Notes: a model not told the origin generated them from the sequence alone. Positions 34,540 through 43,773 are shown, counted from the first letter of the stretch. The stretch is 64,000 bases of DNA from Paracoccus sp. N5 (GCF_000371965.1 NZ_AQUO01000001.1:1241001-1305000), one strand, 5' to 3'. A program made the numbers and translations.

Positions 34540-34887
34540 TCAGCCCACCCGGGCCGGTGGCGCGCCCCAATCCGGCCTGCGCCAGTCAATGCCTTCCCAC
34601 AGCATGGCCAGCTGCGCCGAGGTCAGGCGAACCGCACCATCCCCGCGCATCGGCCAGGGAAAGCGCCCCTTCTCCAGCACCTTGTAATACAGGCAGAAGC
34701 CCTGCCCATCCCAATGAAGCAATTTCAACCTGTCGCCGCGACGCCCACGGAATGCAAAGACCGCACCGCCGGTCGGCTTCTGGCGCAGAACATCCTGGGC
34801 AAGTGCTGCCAGCCCGGCGAGCCCCTTCCTCATATCTGTCACGCCGCAGGCCAGATAGACACGAACGCCGGTTCCCGGCCCGATCAT
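34540..34887 (-). CDS. tnpB: IS66 accessory protein TnpB
   Basis: A 115-residue protein with the family signature VYLACGVTDMRKGLAGLAALAQ ... AVFAFRGRRGDRLKLLHWDGQGFCLYYKVLEKGRFPWP. It is required for IS66 transposition with TnpA and TnpC. The ATG at 34887 overlaps the tnpA stop (ATGA). Confidence 0.95.
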   Translation of the reverse strand: MIGPGTGVRVYLACGVTDMRKGLAGLAALAQDVLRQKPTGGAVFAFRGRRGDRLKLLHWDGQGFCLYYKVLEKGRFPWPMRGDGAVRLTSAQLAMLWEGIDWRRPDWGAPPARVG

Positions 34888-35267
34888 GCCCCTTCCACCG
34901 CACGGATCACATGTGTCAGCGTCACGGTATCCAGAGCCGGATCGAAGCGCAGGCAGCGACCATTCGCCAACTGCAACTCGATCTGGGCAGGCCGAGGCGC
35001 TCCTGTGCAGATGGCCGCTGTCTGCATCACCAATTCCGTGGGCCGGTCCAATCCAACCGGCAGAAACAGCGTCTCCGGAGACGCCGAAACCACGCCCTTC
35101 TTCTTCAGTTGGTGCCGCCAGGCATAGATTTGCTGCCGCGTCACATCGTGCCGCTGTGCAACCTGCGTCACCGTCGCCCCGTCCACGCCGACCGACAAAA
35201 CGATCTCGAGCTTCTCCTCGTCGCTCCACCGCCGCCGCCGCTCCAGTCCAAGAATATCGCCCCGCAT
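34884..35267 (-). CDS. tnpA: IS66 accessory protein TnpA
   Basis: A 127-residue HTH protein (RRRRWSDEEKLEIVLSVGVDGATVTQVAQRHDVTRQQIYAWRHQLKKKG), the first gene of the IS66 set. The start MRGDILGLE at 35267 was chosen; the frame stays open to 35312. It overlaps tnpB by four bases. Confidence 0.9.
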   Translation of the reverse strand: MRGDILGLERRRRWSDEEKLEIVLSVGVDGATVTQVAQRHDVTRQQIYAWRHQLKKKGVVSASPETLFLPVGLDRPTELVMQTAAICTGAPRPAQIELQLANGRCLRFDPALDTVTLTHVIRAVEGA

Positions 35268-35366
35268 CCCCACACCCGCATAAGACACGTCATTAACGAC
35301 GTCACTATGCACGTGCCTTAATCCATCAGCCCAAACTCAGGCAGGCGGTAACAATCGGGCCGTTAC

Positions 35367-35374
35367 GATCAAAC
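35367..35374. repeat. IS66 target duplication, right copy
   Basis: GATCAAAC, identical to 32530-32537, followed by the last 50 nt of the outer IS3 orfB. Confidence 0.95.
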
Positions 35375-35479
35375 GAAAGACCATCGAACATCGGCGCTTG
35401 CAGCACCGCAAGCTCGCCGCATAACATCAACCCCAAGACGAGGCCCGCTCTCCGCTAATCTAAGCCCCGATCTGAGCCA

Positions 35480-35630
35480 AATGTTCTGACGACGGACAGT
35501 CTTCGTCCAAGCAAGACGGATAGTTCGCGATCCATTCCTGCAGATGCTGGCGTTCCTTGAAGCCCAATTCGGAAAAGCAAAGTGCCTTGAGGGGCTTGAT
35601 CGAGTTGTCATCTTTATCAACACGAAACAT
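35480..35630 (-). pseudogene. Truncated PD-(D/E)XK nuclease-like gene downstream of brxL
   Basis: The ATG at 35630 lies five bases after the brxL stop, on the same strand. About 50 native codons survive (MFRVDKDDNSIKPLKALCF, then SELGFKERQHLQEWIANYP). This opening is typical of bacterial DUF91/DUF4268-type restriction-nuclease-fold proteins, which continue with the nuclease core. Here the gene is cut at 35479 by the IS3 end and the frame stops at 35460 inside the element. The assignment rests on the N-terminus only. It was probably the seventh structural gene of the defence operon. Confidence 0.65.
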
Positions 35631-35635
35631 AGGCC

Positions 35636-37744
35636 TTACCCCTCACCATTTCGCACATAGGTCACATAGAAGCCCTTGATGACCCGGTGCTCCTGCAAAC
35701 GGTCCCCAAGTGAAAACCCGTCCTTTCTGATGGGTGCCTGGAAAATATCGAGACCGCGATCCAGAACGATTTTCCAGCCGGTGTCGGTAACGATATCGCG
35801 CGCATGCGCGGTCCCTGTGCCATCAAAGGCCCATGTGAACGCAACGCCAGAGCCGACGCAGGCGTCCGCGATTGAATCCAGCAATTCACGTTGTTTCGCG
35901 ACGTTGCCATCATCAGGACCGGTTACGAGATGAACGCTGATCTGGTCCTCGGGCGACTTGCGCCGAATGACCATTTCGACGAATTCCATCATGTTTCGGA
36001 TCTGGTAGAAGAACCGCACATAGGGGTCCGTCACGATAATCTTGGATGCGCCCGCAATGTATGGGCCAAAGAGGCGATCGTAGCTGATCCCCTTGCGATC
36101 CTCAGTGAAGACGTGATGCCCTTCTTCCAGAGCAGGTTTTACGTCTGTCTTGGCCGCAAGAATGGGCTCTGCCGCGGTGCCGGAAGCTGATCCCGCTCCA
36201 CCAGCGTCCGAAGCGGCATCGCCACCATCAGTCGACGTCTCGGTCTGTTCCTGTTCCTTGGGATCCAGCGCTGGCTTGAGATAGTAGAACTGCGGGTATT
36301 CTTCTTCCTCGACCGTTGTTACACGCCGCTTGGTGCCGTCGGATCCGAGGTAGTAAAAATCGACCTCGGGATAGGTGCTGTCGATGCGAGCTAGCTGGTC
36401 TTTCACGCGCTTGCGGCTTTCCATGGCAAGCCGAAGTAGTTCTTCGACATCTTCCGCTGTCTCGCCGCCATTTGGGAAGATCAGCTTTAGAAGCCCGGAC
36501 ATGGTCTTGTAGATTGCATCCCGATCTCGCGTCGAAATTTTCTCGCTGATCTTGAAATGCAGGTCTGGCCGATGTGAAAAATCCTCCTGCCGCAGGTGAC
36601 GCAAGATTTCGGCCAGATAGTCGACAATGAAGCCGTACCCCTTGGTGAACATCTCGCCGCGGATCACGTCGATTTCCCAGCCGGGCAAGTAGGCATGCAG
36701 GCGGTCGATGAAGGCCGAGTCATGGAACTGGGGTGGCAGTGCCTCAAAGAGGTCGCTGTTTTTTAGCATGAAAGGCACATTGTGGTCGGTGTTCCCGACG
36801 AAGGCGAAACTCGCCTCGGCGCCCATCGGATTTACCCCGCGCGAGAACTGCTTGTTCGCCATGTAGTTTTTCATGATGTCGACAAGTGCCTTGTTGGCCG
36901 TCTTCTCACGGCCGGCAAACTCATCAAAGGCCACGACATCCCAATAGCCAACCAATCCGATCCGCCCATTGGAGTTGTTCACGAAGAGCTTAGGAACCGT
37001 GATCTCGCCGCCGGAAATCAGCTGACCATGGGGCGAAAACTCGGAATAGACATGCGATTTGCCTGTGCCCTTTGGACCTAGCTCGATGAGGTTGTAGTTC
37101 CGCTCGACGAAGGGGACCAGGCGCAGCAACTGCAAAAGTTTTGACCTGCGCCCGAACAGGGACGGATCAAAGCCGATGCTCTGCATCAGAAGATCGATCC
37201 ATTCTTCGGTGGTGAACTTGTCCCGCGTCTCGCGATAGCCGTCATAGTCCACACGGGCGATCTGGATCGGTTTCAGCGTGTCGATGATCCAGGGGGAAAT
37301 CCGGCTGTCTTCCGAGAACTCGTACTGCACATCGGCGATGCACCAGATACCCGTTACCAGCAGTTTCGGGTGCGCCTTGACCGTGGCGCTGTCGATGGCG
37401 ACCCGCTTTATTCCGAGGTTTTCGAAGACCGCCTCATAGGCATCGGTCTTTTCGTTCAGCGCCACGCTGACCTGATCGATGACCTTGTAGCGACCGCGTT
37501 CCTTGATCGTCGACTGGACCAGCCCCGCTTCGGAACGATGGACATAGTGCTTGCGCAGGATGTCCTTGACCGTCTCGATGCCTGTCGCAATCGAGGCTTC
37601 GTCGTCGGTCGCACAATATTGGCCGAGCAGGTATTCGAGCACATAGGTGGGAACAATGGCGTTCCCCTTCACGGCCTTCACCAGGTCCTTACGGACCACG
37701 AAACCGGCAAAATGCTCGTTGATCTTGTCATCAAGGGTCGACAT
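35636..37744 (-). CDS. brxL: BREX protein BrxL, AAA+ with C-terminal MIT_C-like domain
   Basis: A 702-residue protein, last intact gene of the BREX operon. The N-terminal 210 residues include the family segment RSEAGLVQSTIKERG; Walker A is at 223-230 (GPKGTGKS) and Walker B near 270 (VVAFDEF). After an acidic, Ala/Gly/Ser-rich linker (about 495-540), residues 545-700 read GISYDRLF, DPYVRFFYQIRN, FVEMVIRR, HARDIVTDTGWKIVLDRGLDIF and FSLG, which line up with the MIT_C (PLD-like) domain of human MITD1. ATG 37744 follows GAGG by five bases and lies seven bases after the pglZ stop. BrxL is needed for phage exclusion in type 1 BREX. Confidence 0.92.
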   Translation of the reverse strand: MSTLDDKINEHFAGFVVRKDLVKAVKGNAIVPTYVLEYLLGQYCATDDEASIATGIETVKDILRKHYVHRSEAGLVQSTIKERGRYKVIDQVSVALNEKTDAYEAVFENLGIKRVAIDSATVKAHPKLLVTGIWCIADVQYEFSEDSRISPWIIDTLKPIQIARVDYDGYRETRDKFTTEEWIDLLMQSIGFDPSLFGRRSKLLQLLRLVPFVERNYNLIELGPKGTGKSHVYSEFSPHGQLISGGEITVPKLFVNNSNGRIGLVGYWDVVAFDEFAGREKTANKALVDIMKNYMANKQFSRGVNPMGAEASFAFVGNTDHNVPFMLKNSDLFEALPPQFHDSAFIDRLHAYLPGWEIDVIRGEMFTKGYGFIVDYLAEILRHLRQEDFSHRPDLHFKISEKISTRDRDAIYKTMSGLLKLIFPNGGETAEDVEELLRLAMESRKRVKDQLARIDSTYPEVDFYYLGSDGTKRRVTTVEEEEYPQFYYLKPALDPKEQEQTETSTDGGDAASDAGGAGSASGTAAEPILAAKTDVKPALEEGHHVFTEDRKGISYDRLFGPYIAGASKIIVTDPYVRFFYQIRNMMEFVEMVIRRKSPEDQISVHLVTGPDDGNVAKQRELLDSIADACVGSGVAFTWAFDGTGTAHARDIVTDTGWKIVLDRGLDIFQAPIRKDGFSLGDRLQEHRVIKGFYVTYVRNGEG

Positions 37745-37751
37745 CGGCACC

Positions 37752-40259
37752 TCAGAAATCGAAATCTGTACTGATCCCGCGTTTCAGCAGCAGCGGCTGC
37801 GAAGCGTGATCTTCGAAATGGCTGGTCTTGCCGATGCGCGTTCGCAGCTTCAGGAAGACTGTCTGATTGTTATAGGCGTCTGCCGCCTTGGACAGCAGGA
37901 AGCTCCGCGACAGCTCGCGCTCACGGGGATTCTCCGACACGAAATCGAATTCCAGCTCGGCTTCGTCAGAGATGAGCGATCCATCGTCAGCAAAGATCGC
38001 AGCATGCACCTGTCGGGGCTGCTGCTTCTCGGTAACTGGCTCCGCCTGATAGAAGGTGACCTGGATCTGACCCGTGGTGATCTGGGCGCGGGCTGGCGGA
38101 ATGATCTGCACCGACACCTGCCCGACATCCTCCTTGCGCTGCTTGCCCACACGCAGGACTGGCAGGACGATCTCCTGCAGGCTTGCGCCGCCGTGGACAA
38201 AGCGGCTGCCTGATCCCTTTACGCGCAGGCGGTTGATCGAGTTCGGGATCAGGATGTCCTGATCACCCTCCAGGCCAAGCTGGGCAGCCGTAAACTTCTT
38301 CATGCCACCGCTGCTGCTGAGGCCACGTCCGATCACATAGCGCCGGTTGCTTGTAACGATGTCGCCTTCCGGCTCGCTCAGCGCAAAACCGCTCTCTTCC
38401 AAAGCCTTGTGTTGCCACAGGAACCCATGATCCGCCGTGATCAGGATGTTCGAGAAATTGGCGGAGGTCAGCTTGCGCACCAGCTTCACCAGATCCTCAA
38501 TGGCGGTCTCTGCCGCTGCGGGAACATTCTCTTCGGTGGCGAGCTTGTCGCCAATTGCGTCAATCTGATTGTGGTAGAGATACAGGATGTCGTGATCTCG
38601 GAAGAGGTCTTTGCCCTCTGACGATCCAAGATTCATGAAATCCTTGGCCGCCAGAACCTTTACCCGGTCTCCAGCACGGCCAGCAGCCAGCGCCTTTTCA
38701 CGAGCGGCAGCGCCCATGGTGCTTTCACCGTCCAGCAGCACCAGATCATTGTCGTCGCGGATCGCCAGTTGTCGGTGCGGCAACAGCGCCGCCATACCAA
38801 GCTGCGTGTAGCTCGGCAAAACCCCGATCATCGGCTTCAGTTCAGCATCGAACCGATTGAGCTTGCGTATCTCGCGCAGTGCCTCTTCGGCCACCTCATA
38901 GCGCAGCGCATCCGAGATAATGACAACGACCTTCTGATCCTTGCGCCGGTATTCAGCAGCCTGCCCCCGGTAAAAATCCACCTGACGTGGAAAGCCCGGG
39001 ACCGCCCAGTCCGTGAGGCGAGCCACCTGATCCTGCCAGGCATCGTTCAACTTGAGCACGAAATTCGTGGTGTAGCGGTTCTCAACCGCCTCATAGAGCG
39101 CCGACAGCAGACCGGACTGACCGCTTTTCTGCATGTGATAGATGAACTTGCGATAGAGCTGGTCCAGTCGAAACCAGCTTGCGGAATAGCGCTTCACACC
39201 ATCGGACAGGCTGGTCATCGTCAGATCAGCCTCGGCCAGCGCCTGCTGAAACTCGGTCGCATAGCCAATGGCCTGATAGACATCGGCGTAACGGCTATAC
39301 CAATGGCTCTGTCGGCGATCACGCACCCATTTCAACACATCCGTCGCCGGCAGGCTCTGCTGCGCCAGCCCCTCAACAATGGCCACGATGATACGGCGAT
39401 CGACTTCCTCGAAGTGGTCATGCGGGATCAGGACGCGGAAATCGCGGGAGGCCAGATCATCTTTGATCTTCAGCACATCCTGGTAGTCGCCAGATAGCTT
39501 CTCAAACGCCTCACCCCACCGGCGGGAGGTGCTCCAGCGACGGAACATCAGGGCCGCGTCGGTATTCAGCGGCGCAGCCTCCCCCATGGCCCGTGCCCAG
39601 GCGCTGGAAAACAGCGTGATGGCGAAATCCTGAAAATCCGGGATATCCGGCGTATAGCCGTAGCGTGCGGAAACCTCTTTCCAGAAGAAGTCTGACAGCC
39701 CGACCCGGTCAATAAGCCGGAGTGCATCATCATGGTCTTCAGCAAGTTCGGCTAGCAACGCCTCGATCACAGTATCCAGATCGCCATCCGTTCCCGCGCA
39801 AACGGCCAGCATCTTACGCCGGACTTCGTTGGCGCTTTGTGACGGGCGTTCATGCTCGATCTCCCGCAGCGCTTCCAACCGCTTACCGGAACGGTAGAAT
39901 TCGGCGTGTTCGCGCACGGCGGCTTCGTATTTCGCCGGGATACCCAAATCCGCCACCCAGATCGCAGCCTGATCAGCACGAAAAACGGCACTGGCCAATT
40001 GCACATCCAACAGCCAGTTTTCGGTCATCGGGGGCTCGGGGCCATCCTTGTAGAGCAAGAACCGCTCCTTCGGCTCCTGCCGCAGCATGCGATATTTCAG
40101 GCCGAATTCGTTGTTGGCGATCTCCACCTTGGTCACGCCGGGCAGGTCTACCGCATCGAACGCCGCGCGCAGATCGCGGGCGGCATCATACCAGAATACA
40201 ATGCGGTGCCCCTGATCCTCATAGAGCCGCATCAGGCCGGCGGTGATGCGATCAGTCAT
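37752..40259 (-). CDS. pglZ: BREX alkaline-phosphatase-fold protein PglZ
   Basis: An 835-residue PglZ, the signature protein of BREX. The phosphatase-superfamily metal sites are visible: VVVIISDALRYEVAEE near residue 446, LITADHGFLW near 609 and RFVHGGASLQEIVLPVL near 690. The N-terminal half is the helical PglZ-A region. ATG 40259 was chosen because GGAGG is six bases upstream and it overlaps the pglX stop (ATGACTGA); an upstream TTG at 40265 is unlikely. It is essential for BREX methylation and exclusion, though its exact substrate is not known. Confidence 0.96.
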   Translation of the reverse strand: MTDRITAGLMRLYEDQGHRIVFWYDAARDLRAAFDAVDLPGVTKVEIANNEFGLKYRMLRQEPKERFLLYKDGPEPPMTENWLLDVQLASAVFRADQAAIWVADLGIPAKYEAAVREHAEFYRSGKRLEALREIEHERPSQSANEVRRKMLAVCAGTDGDLDTVIEALLAELAEDHDDALRLIDRVGLSDFFWKEVSARYGYTPDIPDFQDFAITLFSSAWARAMGEAAPLNTDAALMFRRWSTSRRWGEAFEKLSGDYQDVLKIKDDLASRDFRVLIPHDHFEEVDRRIIVAIVEGLAQQSLPATDVLKWVRDRRQSHWYSRYADVYQAIGYATEFQQALAEADLTMTSLSDGVKRYSASWFRLDQLYRKFIYHMQKSGQSGLLSALYEAVENRYTTNFVLKLNDAWQDQVARLTDWAVPGFPRQVDFYRGQAAEYRRKDQKVVVIISDALRYEVAEEALREIRKLNRFDAELKPMIGVLPSYTQLGMAALLPHRQLAIRDDNDLVLLDGESTMGAAAREKALAAGRAGDRVKVLAAKDFMNLGSSEGKDLFRDHDILYLYHNQIDAIGDKLATEENVPAAAETAIEDLVKLVRKLTSANFSNILITADHGFLWQHKALEESGFALSEPEGDIVTSNRRYVIGRGLSSSGGMKKFTAAQLGLEGDQDILIPNSINRLRVKGSGSRFVHGGASLQEIVLPVLRVGKQRKEDVGQVSVQIIPPARAQITTGQIQVTFYQAEPVTEKQQPRQVHAAIFADDGSLISDEAELEFDFVSENPRERELSRSFLLSKAADAYNNQTVFLKLRTRIGKTSHFEDHASQPLLLKRGISTDFDF

Positions 40260-43200
40260 CGGCAACCTCCAGTCCCTTGATCGGCTTCAGCGCGCCAGCG
40301 AACAGCGGATAGTTACGCTTGACCCCGTCATCGAGATCGATGGCGATCTTTTTCTGTGCCATGGGGTAGACGACATCACGTTCCCATTCGGTCAGCTCGG
40401 CGATCTGCTTGATGACCGTGCCAATGTCCTTCTGCGCCTTGGTGCGGGCGCTTTGCGTGGCGTTCGGATCATCAGCTAGCTTTTCCAGTCGGGCACGTTC
40501 GACTTCCAGCTTGTGGATGAACTCGCGCAGATACTGGTTCAGCACGACCGAGACCGTGTCGGGCCGGTAGCGGTGCATATAGATCAGCGCATTGAAGCTG
40601 CCCTTGGGGCTGGAGAACATCCAATAGATTGGGCGCTTTTTATAGCGGCGCACATGATAGTCGAAGAAATCCTTTGTGAACCAGCGGCGCAAATCCTTGC
40701 CGAGTGCCGCCTCAACGAAGGCGAGGTTTTCGCGAAACTTCGCCTCGCCAAAGGTAACGCGCAGGAAATCGCGGGCTCGCGTGACGATGTCATCGGCGAA
40801 CCAGTCGGCATCCAGCACCGGTATGACATTGTCGCGGTCCGGCGCGAACGTCGGTTCCGGCACGCGGGCCAGATACTCCTCGATCCCCTCGCCCTGATTG
40901 GCGAGGATCAGACCAGGCGCGTCGAGACTGTAGCGCCCGAACATACAGCCCACGGCATAGTGAAGGAATTCGGCCACCGTATCCTCGCGCAGCCGTGCCT
41001 CGCGGTCCTCCTCCGTGCCTTTCACGCCATAGCGATAGGCCGGGTTGCAAGTGAGGGTGATTTCCTCAATCGGCACCTCGGGGGTGAGCTCGTCCTGCAA
41101 GCCATAGGCCTCGATGAAGATGCGGTTGTTCTCTTCCTCCAGCCGCTGCATTTCATCCGTCATGCCCTGCCAATAGGCACGGAGGTTGACGTAGGTGGCT
41201 GCCAGCGTCTCGGCGTGGTGGTCAGGCGAAAGCAGCGGAAGGGTAGTGAAATCCCAAGAAGTTTCGTAGGAGTTCCAGTCGGCTTGAGCGGTGTCTATAC
41301 ACTTCTGGGCGACGGTGCCTGTCCCTGTAGGCAACGATACTGGAATATCCGCGAGGTTACCGGGGTTCACATTCAGCGTTGGGTTCAGCGCTCCTAAAGT
41401 TGAGTAAACAACTGGCGAGTTGAGTAATGCAGCGAACTGTGCCTGCATGGAGACATCGTTTATTGGGCAAAGGCCGGATGCATCGTCAAAAAGAAATCCA
41501 TGCCCTGTGGATCTAAAGCTGACCAATCCAGTAGTGATCTTCGTCCATGAAAGAGCTGGTTTAAAGATATACTCAAGGTTGTGGTTCGTTGACCCAACTT
41601 TGTAACCATTGCCCTTCATGTTTAGGAGTTCAGCGCCGTCATTCCCCCAGTTTACCACGCACTCGACGTTGCCATACCACCTTCTGAAGGACCCTCCCTT
41701 CAAGTATGGGAACCACTTCGCTCCCGACGCCTTAGCGGCGTCACGACTTTCTAGCCCGCTCGCAAACCTTGCAACTTCTACCTCATACCACTGCCTTATG
41801 AAGCGAGGGTTGTCGGCAGTTACCATACCTTTTCGGGGGCTCGCGAAGTCCTTAAGCGGTTTCGAATTAGCGAACGTTTCTCGAAGCTCGTGGCTTGCCC
41901 AATAAGATAGCGGCGCTCCGGGAAGCTTTGAGAAGTCATCAATATCCGCCACGTAGAAATAAGGAGGGCAGCGTTTTGCTTTTCCTATCGCGAATATCTT
42001 TGCCTTTTCTGTCTCTGTGGCCCCCTCAACCAGCCTTAGAAACTCGGATTTCTTATTATCGTCCTTCCCATTCGCGAAGACGAAAGCAGTTGTGGAGACG
42101 ACGTCTCCGCCAATGGTATCAAATGCATTCTCTCCGAGATGAGCCATCGAAAGCAGCGTCTTTCGTGCAAGCAATTTTCTACGCAGCTTGGAGAAAGAGG
42201 ACAGGAACATCCACGCTTGCATGTTTATCATGGCCAGCAGACCATTCTGACGCGTCGCTCTCAGTCCTCGCTCCATGAAGAGTGCGAAAAGGTTGGCTGA
42301 ACTGTCCGGGTATTTCTCGAGAGCCCAGCCCTTCAAGACGGGATTCGCGCTGCTGATGTCCATATAGGGCGGGTTGGCCACCACCACATGATATTTCGGC
42401 GACAGTGCTTCGGCCAGGCGCAGCACGGCGACAATACGCGCCTGCACCTCCTTCAGCAGAAGATCAGCACCCAAATCGCGCGCCTCCACTACCCGCCGCG
42501 TCTCGGCCGGATCTCGCAGCTTCGGCACGATCAACGAGCCGAAGTTCTTGGCCTGCTCAAACTGCCCCAGCGTCTCGCGCAGTTCATCGGTGAATAGGTC
42601 CTTGCCCAACACCGCGACCACATCTTGCATCTCGGCAGGCGTGAAACGGACATCTTGCAGCACGACGATATTAGGCTTGGCCTCCATACGCAGGAACCGT
42701 CGCCGCCCCAATTTCGCCGCTGCTTTCATCGACAGCGCGAAGGCTGCCAACGCTCCGGCGCGGTCGTCGATCTCAATGCCCGTCAAGTTATGCTGCAGGA
42801 TCAGGCTGGGGATATTGGTCGCGTCATGGCCTTCCTCGGCGTAGATTTCATAGAGCAGGTCAAAGGCATAGGTCAGCATATGGCCCGAACCACAGGCCGG
42901 ATCGCAGATTTTGATCTCTTCCGGCCGAGCAATCTTCAGGAAGTTCGTCTCCGGCTCTTCCGGCGCGATGTAATAATCCATCTTCGCCGCCAGCTTCGAC
43001 TGGGGCCGATTGAGCAGCCACAGCCGCCCCAGCGAGTTTTCCACCAGATAGCGGACGATCCAGTGCGGGGTGAACAGCTGTGTCGCGGCGGGGATATTTT
43101 CTGCCGTGATCTTCTGGTTCTTCTTCAGGCCCGCAAAGACCTGATCCTTCTTCTCGCTGATATAGAACTGGTAAAGCCAGCCGATGATCTCGACATCCTG

Positions 43201-43773
43201 GCAGGCATCTTCCGTCATCACCTTGCGCAGGCGGGCAAGGATGCTGTCTGGCGACAGAAGATCGTCGGGCATCAGCAGTTCGGTATAATCTTCGGCCCGA
43301 TCGAGCATGTCGGCGCGCTCGAACATATAAGGCATTACGCCGTGCCATTCGTTGCAGGCATGGATCAGCAGCAACCGATAGGCCTCTGCCTGCGCGTCAT
43401 GGGCAGGGCGAGTGCCGTTCAGGTATTCCGCAATCTCGGGCCGAGCGCGATCCGGCAGGTTGCCAGCCATCGCCTCCGCCAGAATCTCAGGCCGGGTGGC
43501 ACCGTCAGCGGGTGATACGACACGCGGGTTGGTCAGACCCGTCACATCCATGAAGCGCAACGCGGTGAAGCGGTTGAACCATGTATAGGCGGCCTGTTCG
43601 ATCACTTGGGCGCGGTTGCTGTTGGTCGCAGCCTCCAGCTTCGCAATCGCCTTGGGATGCTCGCGGCGGGCCGCTGCGCCCTCGGCCAGGACCATGTCCA
43701 GCCGAGCGGTGACCTGATCGATCAGCAGATTGCGCGCGCTTTGCGCAAATTTTTTCAGGGCGTTGGTATCCAT
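40252..43773 (-). CDS. pglX: BREX adenine-specific DNA methyltransferase PglX
   Basis: An 1173-residue N6-adenine methyltransferase. The SAM-binding motif DPACGSGHMLTYAF is near residue 293 and the catalytic NPPY (VVANPPYMDIS) near 464. It modifies one strand of a non-palindromic 5-7 bp site so that host DNA escapes BREX. The part from about residue 510 to 800 (bases 41380-42240) is clearly AT-richer than the rest, which fits an exchanged target-recognition domain. The start overlaps the brxC stop as TGATG. The gene is full length, without the frameshifts seen in phase-variable pglX genes. Confidence 0.96.
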   Translation of the reverse strand: MDTNALKKFAQSARNLLIDQVTARLDMVLAEGAAARREHPKAIAKLEAATNSNRAQVIEQAAYTWFNRFTALRFMDVTGLTNPRVVSPADGATRPEILAEAMAGNLPDRARPEIAEYLNGTRPAHDAQAEAYRLLLIHACNEWHGVMPYMFERADMLDRAEDYTELLMPDDLLSPDSILARLRKVMTEDACQDVEIIGWLYQFYISEKKDQVFAGLKKNQKITAENIPAATQLFTPHWIVRYLVENSLGRLWLLNRPQSKLAAKMDYYIAPEEPETNFLKIARPEEIKICDPACGSGHMLTYAFDLLYEIYAEEGHDATNIPSLILQHNLTGIEIDDRAGALAAFALSMKAAAKLGRRRFLRMEAKPNIVVLQDVRFTPAEMQDVVAVLGKDLFTDELRETLGQFEQAKNFGSLIVPKLRDPAETRRVVEARDLGADLLLKEVQARIVAVLRLAEALSPKYHVVVANPPYMDISSANPVLKGWALEKYPDSSANLFALFMERGLRATRQNGLLAMINMQAWMFLSSFSKLRRKLLARKTLLSMAHLGENAFDTIGGDVVSTTAFVFANGKDDNKKSEFLRLVEGATETEKAKIFAIGKAKRCPPYFYVADIDDFSKLPGAPLSYWASHELRETFANSKPLKDFASPRKGMVTADNPRFIRQWYEVEVARFASGLESRDAAKASGAKWFPYLKGGSFRRWYGNVECVVNWGNDGAELLNMKGNGYKVGSTNHNLEYIFKPALSWTKITTGLVSFRSTGHGFLFDDASGLCPINDVSMQAQFAALLNSPVVYSTLGALNPTLNVNPGNLADIPVSLPTGTGTVAQKCIDTAQADWNSYETSWDFTTLPLLSPDHHAETLAATYVNLRAYWQGMTDEMQRLEEENNRIFIEAYGLQDELTPEVPIEEITLTCNPAYRYGVKGTEEDREARLREDTVAEFLHYAVGCMFGRYSLDAPGLILANQGEGIEEYLARVPEPTFAPDRDNVIPVLDADWFADDIVTRARDFLRVTFGEAKFRENLAFVEAALGKDLRRWFTKDFFDYHVRRYKKRPIYWMFSSPKGSFNALIYMHRYRPDTVSVVLNQYLREFIHKLEVERARLEKLADDPNATQSARTKAQKDIGTVIKQIAELTEWERDVVYPMAQKKIAIDLDDGVKRNYPLFAGALKPIKGLEVADD

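Larger units (their letters stand above)
32538..35366 (-). mobile_element. IS66-family element, complete
   Basis: A 2829-bp element. The left end GTAACCGGCCGATTGTTACC and the inverted right end GTAACGGCCCGATTGTTACC match at 18 of 20 positions. A perfect 8-bp duplication GATCAAAC surrounds it, as IS66 requires. It holds tnpA, tnpB, tnpC and a downstream passenger gene, all on the minus strand and overlapping or closely spaced. Confidence 0.95.
30351..35424 (+). pseudogene. IS3-family orfB, split by two nested elements
   Basis: The native gene consists of 30351-31222, 32479-32537 and 35375-35424. Joined, these give exactly 981 nt: 326 residues with HTH, the DDE motifs WQTDFTYFKI, LLSDNGPSYI and TQGKIERWHQ, and the C-terminus RIKRKTIEHRRLQHRKLAA. 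The first piece alone still contains the whole catalytic core up to ESLNNVTP, then runs on into the second IS3 element. Activity is unlikely but not excluded by the retained catalytic residues. Confidence 0.93.
29902..35479 (+). mobile_element. IS3-family element carrying two nested insertions
   Basis: Terminal repeats are TGGCACAGAT at 29902-29911 and, inverted, ATCTGAGCCA at 35470-35479 (TGGCTCAGAT). Subtracting the nested IS3 (31223-32474 plus 4-bp duplication) and IS66 (32538-35366 plus 8-bp duplication) leaves 1485 bp with orfA and orfB, a normal IS3 size. No target duplication is seen at the outer ends: an IS481 fragment lies on the left and a truncated BREX-side gene on the right, so flanking DNA has been lost. 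Confidence 0.88.
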
